Below are positions 48,904 through 61,380 of a DNA stretch of 64,000 bases, one piece after another (the first letter of the stretch is position 1; the number at the start of each line of letters is the position of its first letter). The stretch spans positions 8,696,345-8,760,344 of the forward strand of contig JANVCC010000076.1 in the NCBI GenBank assembly GCA_025345505.1, in the 5' to 3' direction. Below the pieces are notes generated by a model that was not told the DNA's origin, searched no databases, and saw only the letters and a list, made by a program, of their open reading frames with translations. A program made the translations under genes and the position numbers. The stretch comes from Todiramphus chloris collaris (lineage: Eukaryota > Chordata > Aves > Coraciiformes > Alcedinidae).

Positions 48904-49387
48904 TGCTCCCCCCGGTTCTTTCGGGGGGGGGTACAGGAAAGGGAACATGTTTTTTTTTTTTGCGGGGGAGGGGAGAGAGTTCAGGACAGACGTGGAAAAA
49001 TCCCTTCCAGAAACGTCTCGAAAAGGTTGAGGAGCAGGACAAGGGCTATTTGCAATAACGTGCTCGGCTTCTTCTGCTGCGACACTGGGCAGGATGGTTG
49101 CATCCCTGCTGCCCCCTCCCCACTCCGGTACCGGTGGCCACGGGGGCCCGGGCTCGATGGCGCCGGCGGCCCCCCCGGAGCTCCCCGGTGGGCTCAGCTT
49201 CCCAGCACTGCTGGGTCCCGCAGCCGCTGCGGTGGGATCTCCGAGCAGATGTGGTTCCTAGCAGGGGCTCAAGGCTGTTCCTCCATTCTCCTGGACCATC
49301 GCTGTGACCTTTTCTTTTCTGTTATTCGTTTGCTTGTTTATTTTTTTAAGCCTTCCAGGAACGTTACTTTTCCTCAACTTTTTTCTT

Positions 49388-49403
49388 CCCCCCCCCCCCC
49401 CCC
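49388..49403. repeat. Poly-C run
   Basis: Sixteen C residues followed by a T-run. Confidence 0.9.
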
Positions 49404-50220
49404 TTTTTTTTTTGGGCTCCCGCAAAGAATCTGATCAAGGCTGATTGTGTCAGAGTCATGCTTAACTAAGGGGGGATTGGTTCCCAGGGTTCATAGATTA
49501 CCTTCACAGGATGGTCTGTTCTTTTTCTTAGAAAAGGTGCTCTTTCGTATAGAAAAAAAATATCACTTTTTCTTATAGCAAGCAACCCAAGAAATTTTGC
49601 AAGCAGTGGAGCAGCCTGGATGTACATCCCATGAGTATGCCACTTATTTATTGTAAAGACTCGTGCTGAGGCAGAGAAACTTGAGTCTCAAAAAAGTGAT
49701 TGCCCGAATTCACACTAAACCACAAAATCTGCTCTCCACTGTGAGCTTGGGGGGAGTGTGTGTGTGTCCTGTGGGCCTCTGCCCCTCTCTCCGGTGAGCA
49801 GCTCAGCAGCATCAGCCACCCTCCAAGATGAGTGGCTCAGCCAGCCCCTGAGTTTCAGGCAGAAGTATCTACTGATAGACACAGGGACACATATAGCTGG
49901 GTTTTCCTCAGATCCTGAGCTTCTTCATCTTCCCCTGGAGCCAGAGAGAGCCACAGAAATAAGGACACTGTGATTTGGACTGCTGGGTCAGAAATCCTGC
50001 TGTCTGCACCCAGTCTCCAAATTGCATGGCCAATGATCTTGCCATAGTCTGAGACCTCTACCCAGCATCCATCTTCAGCTTTTACGGTTCACCCACCCAT
50101 GAAACCTTCTCATCAGGACACAGTTGCAGATGGGACGCAGGAGAAAGTCTGAAGTGTCTGAATAACATCATTAGGAAACCCACCATCAAGGTGAGAGTCA
50201 TGACTTGGTGTGACTTGCCA
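49404..50220. other. Upstream intergenic DNA, nothing recognised
   Basis: Unique mixed-composition DNA to the right of the CpG domain. No open frame with recognisable similarity and no repeat was identified. Confidence 0.5.
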
Positions 50221-50224
50221 TCTG

Positions 50225-50292
50225 TCACAGAATCACAGAATGGGTTGGGTTGGAAGGGACCTTTTACAGGTCATCTAGTCCAACCTCCACCT
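50225..50292 (-). mobile_element. CR1 3' tail remnant (minus orientation)
   Basis: CACAGAATCACAGAATGGGT, then TTGGAAGGGACC and GTCATCTAGTCCAACCTCC: the reverse complement of a CR1 3' end, 5'-truncated after about 70 bases. Confidence 0.92.
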
Positions 50293-51751
50293 TTGGTGGT
50301 TTAAGATCAGTAGGTCAAAAAGGAGGTAGTAGAGCAACAATGCCAACAGTGACGAAACAAATGCGGAGCCTCCGCACCCATTGCAGTCTGGGTCCCAGAG
50401 ACAGCCGGTGGCTGTGCCGATGCTAGGATGGGGCAGGACAGACCTTCCCCAAGTCAGAAATGACAGTCCAGTCAGCTGAGCCCCAGGGCCACCTGTGTCC
50501 TCCCTGCTGCTCAGATTTATAGAGTGTAACATTTTAATAAAAAACACACACACCTCTCCACTTTGGTGCATTAAGAGATTTCTAGCAAAACACAGTAATG
50601 TTGCTATAAATTTCCCTCCCAGCACCCTCACAAGTAATAACTCAAGCCCCAGCATTTTGTATTTAATGTTTATTTTGATGGCTGCATTCCAGAAAGAAAA
50701 GGGAAAAAGAGGCAAAATCTACTCAACCACTCTCCCTGTTGCTATTAGCCTGATGTTTTCAATAAAATTTAGTGCAAACTGGGAAACAAACACTTGGAAA
50801 AAGAATGGAGGAAAACAAGCACACTTGGGCAAAATTCTCCTAGACATCTGCCAAGGCCTGGGTTCAAATCCTGGCTTAAATTACAGATGTCCTGCCATGG
50901 GGTCTCATTACGTCCTCCTCCCTTGGCGTGTTTGAACAGCACCCCAGGGAGCCGTACCTGAGTTAAGCAAGGCTCAGGGGTGTGATGCTCTGAAGGACTG
51001 TGACATATGGAGGCTGGAGGTTGAAATAGCCAAGTCTGGCAGTTAAAGACTGAGGCATCTTGGCCAAATAACAGAGGGCAGAATACTAGGAGTGCTGCCA
51101 GTCATGTCTGAAGTACGTGGCAGAGCTATTTAAAGCTTTCAGAGCACCTGCTCCTCTGGGAAGCCACCAGTTCTTCACGTGCAACAGCACTAAGCCCACA
51201 CTTGCCACTGAAACCATGTGGACAGATGGTGGTGCACCCCGACAAGCCACGTTCCAAGAGATGACTCCCAGCTCTCCAGACTCTCTCTCCAGTGAGAGCC
51301 ACTTAAACCCTCCTACAACAGTGAATATTTACCCAGACGCAGTTTAAGTTTCAGATGGCTTACCCAGAAGTAGCAACCCTCGAATCTGACATGATTCAGA
51401 TGCGGTTAGCAAAAATACGCTGAGAGCAGCAGCCCTGCGTCACCAGGTTGCTAACTCATGAGGGATGTGTCCCAGGCTTGCAGTGAGTGCACGCATGTCA
51501 ATTCTGCTGCACAGGCTAAGCCTGGAGATCTGCACATCCAGAGCACATGAAACCCCTCTTTGTGCATCAGACCGGAAGAAGCCAGTGGGCTTAAGGACTA
51601 ACCAGATTTAAATACTGCAGAAGCTTTTGGGTTGCCCTTTCTTCAAGGCAGTTTGTCTTGTGCTCCCTGCCCAGTAGCCTGGGGACATGCTGGTATGGCC
51701 CTTTCTCTGCCTTTGTGTGTGTTAATCCAGTTGTGGTGAGATCTGGATTTT
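50293..51751. other. Upstream intergenic DNA, nothing recognised
   Basis: Unique sequence between two minus-oriented CR1 fragments. Open frames of up to 146 codons show no recognisable family. Confidence 0.5.
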
Positions 51752-52212
51752 CATAGACTCACGGAAACATAGAATTGTTTTGGTTGGAAGAGACCTTTCA
51801 GATCGTCAAGTCCAAACGTTAACCCAGCACTGCCATACCACCACTAAATGATCTCCCTCAGCACCACATCTCCACAGCTTTGAAGCCTTCTCCAGGGATG
51901 GGGTCTCTACCACTGCCCTGGGCAGCTTGGGTCAGGCCTTGACGACCCTTGCAGGGAAGACATTTTTTCTAATATTCAACCTAAACCTCCCCTGGCACAA
52001 CTTGGGTCATTTCCTCTTGTCCTATCACTTGTGCCTTGGGAGAAGAAACCAACCCCACCTGGCTCCAACCTTCTTTCAGGGAGTTGTGGAGAGCAAGAAG
52101 GTCTCCCCTCAGTCTCCTTTGCTCCAGGCTGAACAACCCAGGTCACTCAGCTTGTCCTCACAAGACTTGTGCTCTAGACCCTTCAACAGCTTTGTTGACA
52201 TCCTTTGTACTT
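51752..52212 (-). mobile_element. CR1 LINE 3' fragment (minus orientation)
   Basis: The reverse complement of a CR1 from the tail (CATAGACTCACGG and ACATAGAATTG, then TTTTGGTTGGAAGAGACC), through CGTTAACCCAGCACTGCC, the 3' UTR and into the RT C-terminus (GCTCCAGGCTGAACAACCCA, GTGCTCTAGACCCTTC). It is 5'-truncated. Confidence 0.93.
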
Positions 52213-54589
52213 CCAGATTTCCTTCTCTGGCCAGGTCACTCGAGACCCCAGGTAGATTCAGAGACCAACCATGTTGCTACTGTGATGTTTCTCTTCACTA
52301 TCAGTGTCTCCACACACACAGGACAAGCTCCACTAGTCTCTGAAAGTTCAATCAGATCAACCAGTGCTCCCCTTTCCACAGGACTTCTCTGGTCTCTGAA
52401 TACTTATTCTTCTCCCCACTTTTCATCAGGGAAATCTGGAAGATTCACTGCCTTGGGGCAAGGGCACTGAATTCACCAGTTCTGCTATGGTGGCACAGGG
52501 GTGATTTCAATCCCTTCTTGAAGTCAAGCCAACCTTGCTCTTGAGTTCATGTCCAACACTGATGTTTCTACGGACAAAATTGCTCTATTTTTTTTTCAGT
52601 GGTATGAAACAAACATCAAGGTTTGGTCCTGAGCACACTGAGCAGAGAGAAGGTGTCACCACTCATTAACAGGTCAATAAGACAATTTTTGAGCTAATGT
52701 GATTCCCAAATCCTGGTCACACGTGTCATGTAAGGTGTGTATAAGATCTGTGGGAACTCATGCCTGTTCTGCTGGAAGTAATAGGCTCACAGTGATGGTG
52801 AGCTGCCCACCCTCAATCTCACTGATCACAGGAAGGGGAACAGCTCTTAGCTCCTTGCCAACGATTATCAAAACCATATTTGCAGCCAGAAGAGGGCTAG
52901 GAAACATCAGATTTTCCCTTATTTCAAGTTGTTTCTCTATTGGCTTCAGTGCTGATGCATGGTTTTTATGAGGATAACACGAGTTTTACACCTAGAAGCT
53001 GGTCCTTTGTTTTCTTTGCACTCTTCTCTTGGACAGAAATTCAGCTGAGGAGCCTACAGCTCTGTAGGGCAAGGCTGTTAAATATACAGCAAAAAAATAT
53101 GGTAGAACAGCATTAATCAAACATGTCTTTGCTATTAACTGGTGAACATCTGCTCAGTGAACAGTATTTGGGCCTTCTTAACTCATTTTAAGAAATGCAT
53201 CTGTCTGTGACCCCCAGGGGTCTGAAATATGAACCTGCTGTTTCTAGAGGGGTTAAGACACATCTTTTTACCTGTTCTGTCTTTTCCTGTCTTCCTTCCT
53301 AGCAGAATTCTCTGCAGCAGGCTTAGTACATGGAATACCCAGGCTGGTTTTTTACCTCCTAGGAATTGTCATGGCTCTGATGACATCGTGGAAATTCACA
53401 CAAGACAGTTGACCACTCGCTATTTGTCTTCATTCCAAAAAAAAGCAGAAAGCTAATGATGCTTAAAGAGGACAATGTTGTTTATAAGGAGGACTGCATG
53501 GGTCTGGATTGGTTGCCTTCCAACAGCCAGACTCAGCAAGACTCCCAGCCAGCCTGGACAAGAGGAGGGAGTCCAGGGATGGGTCCATCTGATTCCTTTT
53601 TTTTTTTGTTTTTAAAACAACACACTGCACTGCAAAATATTGGAAGAGCTATAGTAGTTCCTCCTCCAGGCGTCAAGCAGCACAAAGGAAATATATTCAC
53701 CAAAATCCTTAAATTGACCCAGTGGACTGATAGCCAGGTCCAAGAAACTCAGCATTTTATTATTTGTTGTTTGCTTTTTGGTTTTTTACTAGATAATATT
53801 CTTTTTATAAGGAGAATAGGAATAACTGTTCACTCTGGATCATTTGCGTGATTTATTTTTGACTGTATCAGCACTCTTCCAGTTCACAGTTGAGGCAGCT
53901 CTTGGGTGATATTTCCAGGAAGGCAATGGAGTTGTGCGATACCATTTAAACAAAACAGAAAGCTGATACATCAATTTAAATATTTTTTTTAGATTTCTTG
54001 AGGGACGAGAAGAAATTTGTTTTTAAAACTTTCATCATCCTTAAATCCATAAATTTATTTTATCTTGCGACCATCAGCAAGGATGAGATCACTGGACTGC
54101 ATGGATGAGCAGAGACCTCTCAGATACAATGGAAACAAGAGTCTGGTTACTTCCGTGGTTGAGGATGAAATGAAACTTGACCCAATGCATGGTGTCCAGA
54201 TCCCCCAGCTGAAGGACACTGTTTCTGTGTGACCCTGGGTGCAAGCCTGACAGGCTGAGCTGGTGCCCTGACTTTGGTGACTGCCCAGGAAACTTGCTGC
54301 AAGAGGCAGCAGGGATGATTTGGTGGTGTCCTCTTGGATGCCTGGCCCTGAGTTCTGTTTCATACCTGCACAAAAGATTGTGTCCCTGCCCTTTGAGTTG
54401 CAAATGCGGTCATGGGGGAACTGATTTTATCTGGAAATTAAATTAATCCATTGCAGAAAAATCCCTCCAGTAAAGCTTAATGCAGTAATGTTGTCATTCA
54501 GGTCTGCTGAGGAAACACGTCTTGCATTGTCTCCTTATAGAACCAGAGGCCAATTTAGCATCTTTGTACTGACTTTTAAAACTCTTGAG
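52213..54589. other. Upstream intergenic DNA, nothing recognised
   Basis: Mostly unique, AT-leaning sequence with a short T-run near 53600. Open frames (for example 53456..53851) lack recognisable domains. Confidence 0.5.
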
Positions 54590-54778
54590 ATGGTAAGACC
54601 CTGGTCCAGGTTGCCCAGAGAGGTGGTCAATGCCCCATCCCTGGAACCATTCCAGGTGAGGTTGACCAGGGCTCTCAGCAATCTGCTCTAGTTGTAGCTG
54701 TCCCTGCTCCCTGCACGGGGAGGTTGAACTAGATGACCTTGAAAGGCCCTTTCCCATCCAAACCAGTCTACAATTCTA
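54590..54778 (+). mobile_element. CR1 LINE 3' fragment
   Basis: CCAGGTTGCCCAGAGAGGTG, then CCCATCCCTGGAACCATTCC, GAGGTTGAACTAGATGACC and CATCCAAACCAGTCTACAAT, ending in TCTATT. It is related to the variant at 15530..15718. Confidence 0.9.
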
Positions 54779-55419
54779 TTTTATGTAAGAATACAAAGGA
54801 CCACATACAGCAGTGTGTCCTCCCTGCAGCAGTGGCTGTTCACAGGATTAAACCAGTGTCCTGTAAAGAGATATCAGAGATAAAGGGTGCAAGGACATGC
54901 AACAGTTCTGATAAGTGTTCAAAACCCTCATTTCTCCAGCCCATCCTTCCAGAAAAAGTACACATGCACGGATGTGCAACTACCATAGCATGTGGTCTCT
55001 AAAGTTTGTTTTTCTACCTACTGAAAAGAGAAAGATACATATTTTTTAGAGCTGTCCAGGAAATGTACATACAGGTCTGTGAGGGAAGTTGAGATTCAGG
55101 AACTGTCTCTTTCTCTTAGTCTTATGAAACTCCAGTGTTTCCAACATCTGGGTGGACATGTTTCCAAAGGGAACTCTTCTCCCCAACCTCTTGAGACTGT
55201 GGTTCACACAATCTAGATAGTGACTTGTCCCAGTTTCTGTGTGCCTGCGCCCAATCTGGCCCGGGCTAAAGTCAATAAAAGTTTTGCTGTTCAGCTCCTT
55301 GGCAGCAGGATTAGGCTTTCTGTTTGTATTACTTTTTTATCTGTGATTTCGGTTTTCTGCCAAGGCCTTTAACTGTTGATGTCAACTGATGATAGGGAAG
55401 GCGAGAGGAGAGAGGGAGA

Positions 55420-55900
55420 GACGGTATTTTTTTACATGAAATACTGTATATTGAGCACATAAGCAGTTGTGTACAAAACTTACAGTTCTTTATGCAAACG
55501 CCTACCTTCCCAGATTAGAATAACTTGGCAAAGTTCCTCTGTACTTCACCTTTGCACAACTGCTCTTACAGACTTTTATATATCTTAAGCCCTTTGAGTA
55601 CTACGCAAATCATTTAAGAGCCAAGAGCAGGAATACGCCCATGAGTTGTTCTTCAAAAACTGGGTAAAGAATAGCCTGAAGTTAAAGTTAACTTTCTTTC
55701 GTCTCTTTTCCTCTCTCTCTCTGCCTTGTATGGGCCATAAACCGACAGCCTCTATTCTCCAGAAGCAGCAGGAGCAGTGCCTAGTAGCATAAACACGCAG
55801 ATATTAAAATTTGAGCTCATTCAACCATAATTGACTAAAGAGAAAATGAAGTGAAAACAAAAAAGCTTGGTTACACAGTGAAGAAACAAATAATGTCTTT
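55420..55900. promoter_or_regulatory. Candidate conserved noncoding element
   Basis: A repeat-free AT-rich block with motif-like runs: TTATGCAAACG (octamer-like, about 55490), ACTACGCAAATCATTTAAG, TTAAAGTTAACTTTC and CATAATTGACTAAAG. It is preceded by a GA-rich stretch. Its texture suggests constraint, but no alignment was made. Confidence 0.33.
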
Positions 55901-57819
55901 CCCGAACAGAGAAGGGTACCATTCCCTCTCTCTGATGAGAAATCCTTGGGAGATTTGTGTTTCAAGTGGGGTTAAAAGCTTTATGATTTGTTTAGCCAGC
56001 TCATGTAAACCCAATGGCTATTTTTGACAGGGAGTGTATCCTTGGCGCGGGGAGCGTTAGCAAACAGACAGCGACACTGTCCCCTCTGTGCTGCTGCCCA
56101 GCTGGTCCGTGAACATCTCTCTGTGCTGTACTGGGAGGTGGTGGCTGGAAAACCAGCTGGGCAGTGGCGGTTGTGGAAGCGGGGGTTCTGCATGGAGGCA
56201 GTGAGGACTGGCACAGCCAAGAGCACTGGCAGTCACCGCAAGGACATCATTCCCTGGCTGGGGCAGCCGAGTCACCCCTTGCCCTGCATATCAGAGAAGG
56301 GATGACCACGTGTCTGAAAGTTGTCTCTGCCTCCCAGTTCTCCCTTCCTCCTGATCAGGAAAATCTCCTGTCTGGTACTGGGCTGGAGTCTTAACTCAGC
56401 CCAGCTCCCCAGAACTTTGACAGACAGATGTTCTTATAAAAAAACAAACAAAAAACCCAAACAAAAATCAAAGGACAAACCAAATTTTCTCTAACAAAGT
56501 CATAGACTCAGAGGCACAGGAATTTCTTGTGGGTTTGGACCATTGCTGCAAAATATTGCTGCGGAAGTATCCTCACTATGTCTCTTCTCCAGCATGTACA
56601 GCTACACAGAGCTGCTCCCAGTTGCCCAGATGGGGCTCTCGGTTACACTGAGGTAAATCTAGGGCAAATCCACAAGGCTCCAAGAATAAACAATATGAAA
56701 TCTGGAGCTGAAAGAGAAGGTTCAGGGAGCTATAGACAGAGTAGTCTGATATCGGTCATGGATTAAATAGCGCAACAGTTATGGTAAACAGCATGGACAA
56801 AAGCCTTTTTGCCAATACGTGGCTTCACAGGAACGGGTCTTGTGAGAGGAACTGCTTGTCTTTTCCAAACAGGAACACAGCCTGCTTGGGAAAGTCAACT
56901 TACATGAAATCTGCCTACTCGCATTTCTGAACAGTGCCTGTCTTAATACTGCCAGATTAAAAGATTGTAGTATGTGGAATTAAGATGGAACTTTTTAAAG
57001 TGAAAGCAAATTTGTTCATGGATTTTAATGGAAACACTACCAGTGTGACAGCCACGGTAATACTCTGCATTTCTGGGAGCAGAGGTTGCACAACGCTTGG
57101 TGAGGCTGCTACTCAGACATTGCAACCAGCTCTGCTCTCCTCTGGCTGTGCAAGTGCTGGAGGAAGTGGAAAAGATTTTTGGTGAGGCAACCAACTAAAT
57201 CTCATAGCGGGAGGCTGTGTAGAGAATGATCCAGTCATCGTATCAGAGAGAAAAGGTTGGGGGAGATCACTGGCTGCACACACTTACAAAGAGAAATGTC
57301 TGCCTAATCAGGGCTTTTCCAGCCTGCAAGAGAAAACATATCCTAAGATGAAATGGTTGGATACTGGAGTCAAACAAGTTCATCCCTGGAGCAAGGGATC
57401 ATTTCATTGCCACTGAAAGCAGGTCTGCCTGTCCTGGGGGCAGAGTGGCTTCCTGGTGTTCAGGGGCTTTAAGCTTTGGCAACTTTCGGAAAGACACAAT
57501 TTTAACCCAACTTCTGGGAAAAACCTCTTGCCTGGGTAATACAGGAAGCAAACACGACGATTGCAGCAGCCCCTTCTGGTCCAGGAGCACAGGAATAAAA
57601 GAGTGGAAGCTCAGCTTTGCTTTTGCAGTGGCATGTGGTGATACGAAAGCTCCTTGGTCATTTAAGCATTTTGGGGTCTTTATTTTATAGGCAGGGATAA
57701 TGTCTAAATACACATTATTTTTTTAACACCGCCACCCCCTCTTATGCTCTGTAGAGTCCCAAGCTACAGTTGCAGAGCTGTGGTCAGGATAAAAGCCGGC
57801 AGACCAAGCATAAATCAGC
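55901..57819. other. Upstream intergenic DNA
   Basis: Unique mixed-composition DNA. Several 60-100-codon open frames on both strands show no recognisable product and no splice context. An A-rich stretch lies at about 56437..56480. Confidence 0.5.
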
Positions 57820-57955
57820 CAGAACCGAGTTCCTTAACCTTTCATATTAACCTCTTGCATTGACTTGAGTTAGGTGCTATGCTTCGCTGCTATAAATCAT
57901 CCCGCAGTGGATTTATGAGCTTCAGCACAATAAAGGAGTTTTTCTTTATCCACAC
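57820..57955. promoter_or_regulatory. Short candidate conserved element
   Basis: TCATATTAACCTCTTGCATT, then GCTTCGCTGCTATAAATCAT and CCCGCAGTGGATTTATGAGC: AT-rich, repeat-free, CpG-retaining DNA ending at a C-rich run. A POU-like TTGCATT core and CATATTAA are present. Confidence 0.28.
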
Positions 57956-58085
57956 CCCCCTCCCCCCCGCCTCACCCCTTTCTCTTAGTGCATTTTAGAA
58001 ATGATGCAGGAAAGGCCTAATGACTGGGATCTGTGAATATTGCTAACTCTCCTTCCCTACCAAAGGGATCTGGCAGGAAGATGGC

Positions 58086-58103
58086 GGGGGGGGGGGGGGG
58101 GGG
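58086..58103. repeat. Poly-G run
   Basis: Eighteen G residues, with A-rich (AAAAAG)n DNA about 120 bases later (58210..58250). Confidence 0.9.
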
Positions 58104-60419
58104 AGGTTGGGAGAGGGGGGAGTAAGTCTCTTAATTTCACCGACTGGTGACGTGATCAGGAAAGACTGTTCTAAAAAACCCCCCGAACCATTAGCTGCCC
58201 CTTGGAATAGAGAAAAAAAGAAAAAAAAAAGAAAAAAAGAAAAAAAACCAACCAGAAGAAAATCCACAAAACTAGTAATGAAACCCATTTGGGGGTTAAA
58301 ACAGCAATCTATTCTCTCAGATGCAGTCATCACTTTGCTTCCCCTCTCCCCAGAGCAGTTGGTGCATGAGAACGGTGGGTTGCTTTGCCCCATGGGCTCT
58401 GCTCTGGGCACCCCATCATCCTCTCTGGGGCCAGAAATACTTTGCTAGGCCCAGCCCTCGCTGTGTTCCTGGAGCATGTGCGCAGGACCAAGTCTGTGGC
58501 AGCATGAGGAGACTCCTCAGAAAATCACCCTCCTCTCTGCATTTGTCCAGTGCTGGAATGAAAGCTAGTGGAGTCCCGTCACTCCCAGGGTGGCACTCAG
58601 GGAAAGGACCCAGGGCTGGCACCCACAGAGGAGGGCACCCAGATGGGGATCTCTCCACAGTTTCCCAGTGCTAACGGGAGGGAGGAAGTAGTTTTGCAGA
58701 GTTTTTTGTCCCAGAGCTGGCTGCATTTCTGTTATTCGGAGATCTGGAAGTATTTTGAGATCTTTATACAGTGACAACGTACGTGGCTTGCATCTGCATC
58801 CTGGCACCTTTCAGCCTGTCTATCTGCAGTATTTCCATGCTGCAGCATCTGACCTGAGAGCTGAGTTCGATGTCACTGCCACTGAGCTAGCTCCTACCTT
58901 CGGCTCTGACACTGCAGTGCAATTAATGCTGATAAACATCACATTTTGGGGATGCCCAAGACTTGCTTGGCCTTGCAGAAGCAGGCTATCTCACCCTATG
59001 CCTGAAGGCAACATGTGCCCATTGAAATTTTCAGGGGGACTTCTGAACCCTGATATTCTGATGTCTGACTTGGGAGCTGATCTCCCAGGCGGGAAGGGCT
59101 GGTAGGGATGAAGGTAGAGCCTTGACATTTCCAAACCACCACCTCTGGGTCCCACATCATGAAGTCTTAGGGAGCAGAGGCACGTCAGCTAACTCTGAAA
59201 CAGCTACCTTGATAGTGGAGCACTGGCATCTGCATGGATCATCATCTTCCTGAAGTATCTGCTTTTCTGTGCTCCTGTCAAAGATGAGCACCCTTCTGTC
59301 CTTCCTGTGGGACACCTGATTTTGGTGGCTCTTTCAGAGATAAAATTGCCACCTCAGTTAAACACAGCTGCTGAGGTCCAGGCCCCCTTCTCATTTTCCC
59401 AGGGGAGGTGATTTTATTCTGTTATTTGTATTTATTGGTTCAGCTGGTGCTCCCTAAACCCAGCTGAGGTGCAGGGAGCCATCTGGATTCTCCTGCCTGG
59501 GGCGGATGGTGGGGAGCAGTGGCTGCTTCCCAAAGCTGGGAATGGTTTGGGGGATCCTCATGGAGCTCCCTATGTAGAGGTGTAATCCTGAGGGCTCTGT
59601 TTCCCAGCCTGGGAGAGCAGCTCTGCTGTCCCACGGCTTACCGAGCGAGTGAGGCAGCCTTAGGGAGTAGAGCAAATACCCTGCAAGACAAAAATAAAAC
59701 AGAGCAGATTTCCTGGTTACCTGAAAGGCCAGGACAAGGATCTGCATATTTTTTCTATTTTTTTTTTTTTTCCACCAATGTATGAAAAAAAACTGAAGGG
59801 TGTTTGGCTGAAAGTTTTCCTCATGCTTTCTGTTTCTTCTTCCCTCACCCCAGCTCCAGAGATTCTGAGTCTGCCTGTGAACTTGCTGCTTCTCAGCTAC
59901 CCCAGCTTTTCCCAGAGCACCCCCAGCATGTGCCCTCTCAACATGCAGCCTGACCAAGTTGTGCCCTGGCCCCTCAGCCCACCTGGGCTGCACTGGGCTT
60001 CCCAGGCATCGGTGGGCAAGCCAGAGGGTAGAGGACAGCTTGCAGCATCTGAGGGTGAAGAATGAATCCCCTTTTCCTGTTATATGGTGGTCTCAGTTCA
60101 TATTATCCTCCCTGGATTCCTAAGGAGCGTTTTCCATCTAAAAAGCTGGGTAGATCTGAGCATCATCCCACCCTGGGCTCCTCCACGCTGAGGACATCAG
60201 CCTGCCCTGGTCACTGTCCCAAGGGAAACGGGTGCCCATGGGGTGCTGCTGGTGGGCTGATCTGCTTGGGTCTCCGTGGACCTCAGTGTGGGGGGCATTC
60301 CAGCCTCCCTGCCCTGGCAACGGGGGAAACAGCACCCAAAAAAGCCTAAGGGTAAACAACAAAAGGCTGGACCCCGCCGGCTGGATCATTCACAGGGATA
60401 TTTCTAGTTCCCCGTTTGT
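58104..60419. other. Upstream intergenic DNA, nothing recognised
   Basis: GC-moderate unique DNA without recognised repeats apart from a T-run near 59759..59772. Open frames are scattered on both strands and have no recognisable similarity. Confidence 0.5.
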
Positions 60420-60698
60420 TTACCTTCTAGAAAAGTTAATTGGCTTCTTTTGATCTTACAGTGAAAACCACAAAGGAAATTTTGTTAGAGCAGGAGCAAA
60501 CCAAAGCCTGTGAGTTCCTCTGCTAGCTTTAGATATTCATTAAAACAATTCTGTTTGAGTCTTAATTTAAAGAAAACATTAATTTTTCCCCCCTCACTTA
60601 TTATTAAGAGCCCACTACGTCCCTAGGCCAAAGCGTTTGCTCCACAAATAACCTTCCCAACAGCTGCCAACTCAGTGCAGTTTATAACCTGCCTTTAG

Positions 60699-60699
60699 A

Positions 60700-60733
<34 letters not shown>

Positions 60734-60736
60734 ATA
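60699..60736. repeat. (AT)n(GT)n compound microsatellite
   Basis: About ten AT units followed directly by about seven GT units. Confidence 0.95.
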
Positions 60737-61354
60737 CAGAAAGAGCTGTGTTTATAGCGGTGTTGTCTTTAAAAATTGCCAAATAGCCAGTTCAAGATCA
60801 TTAGAAAGCTTAATGGGCTAAAGGAAAATTGTGATAGGTTTAAAGAATCTGTCTTTATTTTTTAAAATAGGAATTTATCCCAGTGTGCTGTAATTAAAAC
60901 AATTTTTAATTCCAAGTTTGAAGCAGTTAAGCTGAAGATGTGACAAGAAATTACTTTGTTTTTGAGGTTGATTTAATTAACAGAGCTATATTAGGAAAGA
61001 AAGTAATGCAATCTATTTATGGACACATGTATGTCTACATAATAATAGACAATAAAAATAAATTTAAAAGAATCATAAGGCAAAAATAGCTGATGTTTTT
61101 TCCCAAGTCTCTTCTAGTAATTTCTCAGGGCCAGTAGGCAGCAGATCTCTGCCGCTTGCATTATTTTTGTTTCAAACAAAAAGATTCCCTCCTCCTTTTT
61201 ATGAAATCTCTGTCTATTTTTATGAAGACAGTCAAGGGCAAAAACCTAGTCACCCGGCAGCATCCCCCCCCAGCCATGTACAAACATCTAAAATTATATT
61301 GTAGAGCGGCACAACAGGTTTAGAGAAAATATGACTTGTGACAAACGACGGTGC

Positions 61355-61380
61355 CAAACAAACAAACAAACAAACAAATA
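61355..61380. repeat. (CAAA)n microsatellite
   Basis: Six tandem CAAA units ending in CAAATA. Confidence 0.92.

Larger units (their letters stand above)
44800..49250. promoter_or_regulatory. Second CpG-rich domain upstream of ALX4
   Basis: CpG-dense sequence in several islands (about 44.8-45.8, 46.2-46.85, 47.05-48.5 and 48.75-49.25 kb), interrupted by a T-rich stretch at about 46865..46990. Overlapping open frames occur on both strands, as expected of stop-poor GC-rich DNA, and none resembles a known protein. It is probably part of the ALX4 regulatory domain, or the promoter of a non-coding transcript. Confidence 0.45.
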
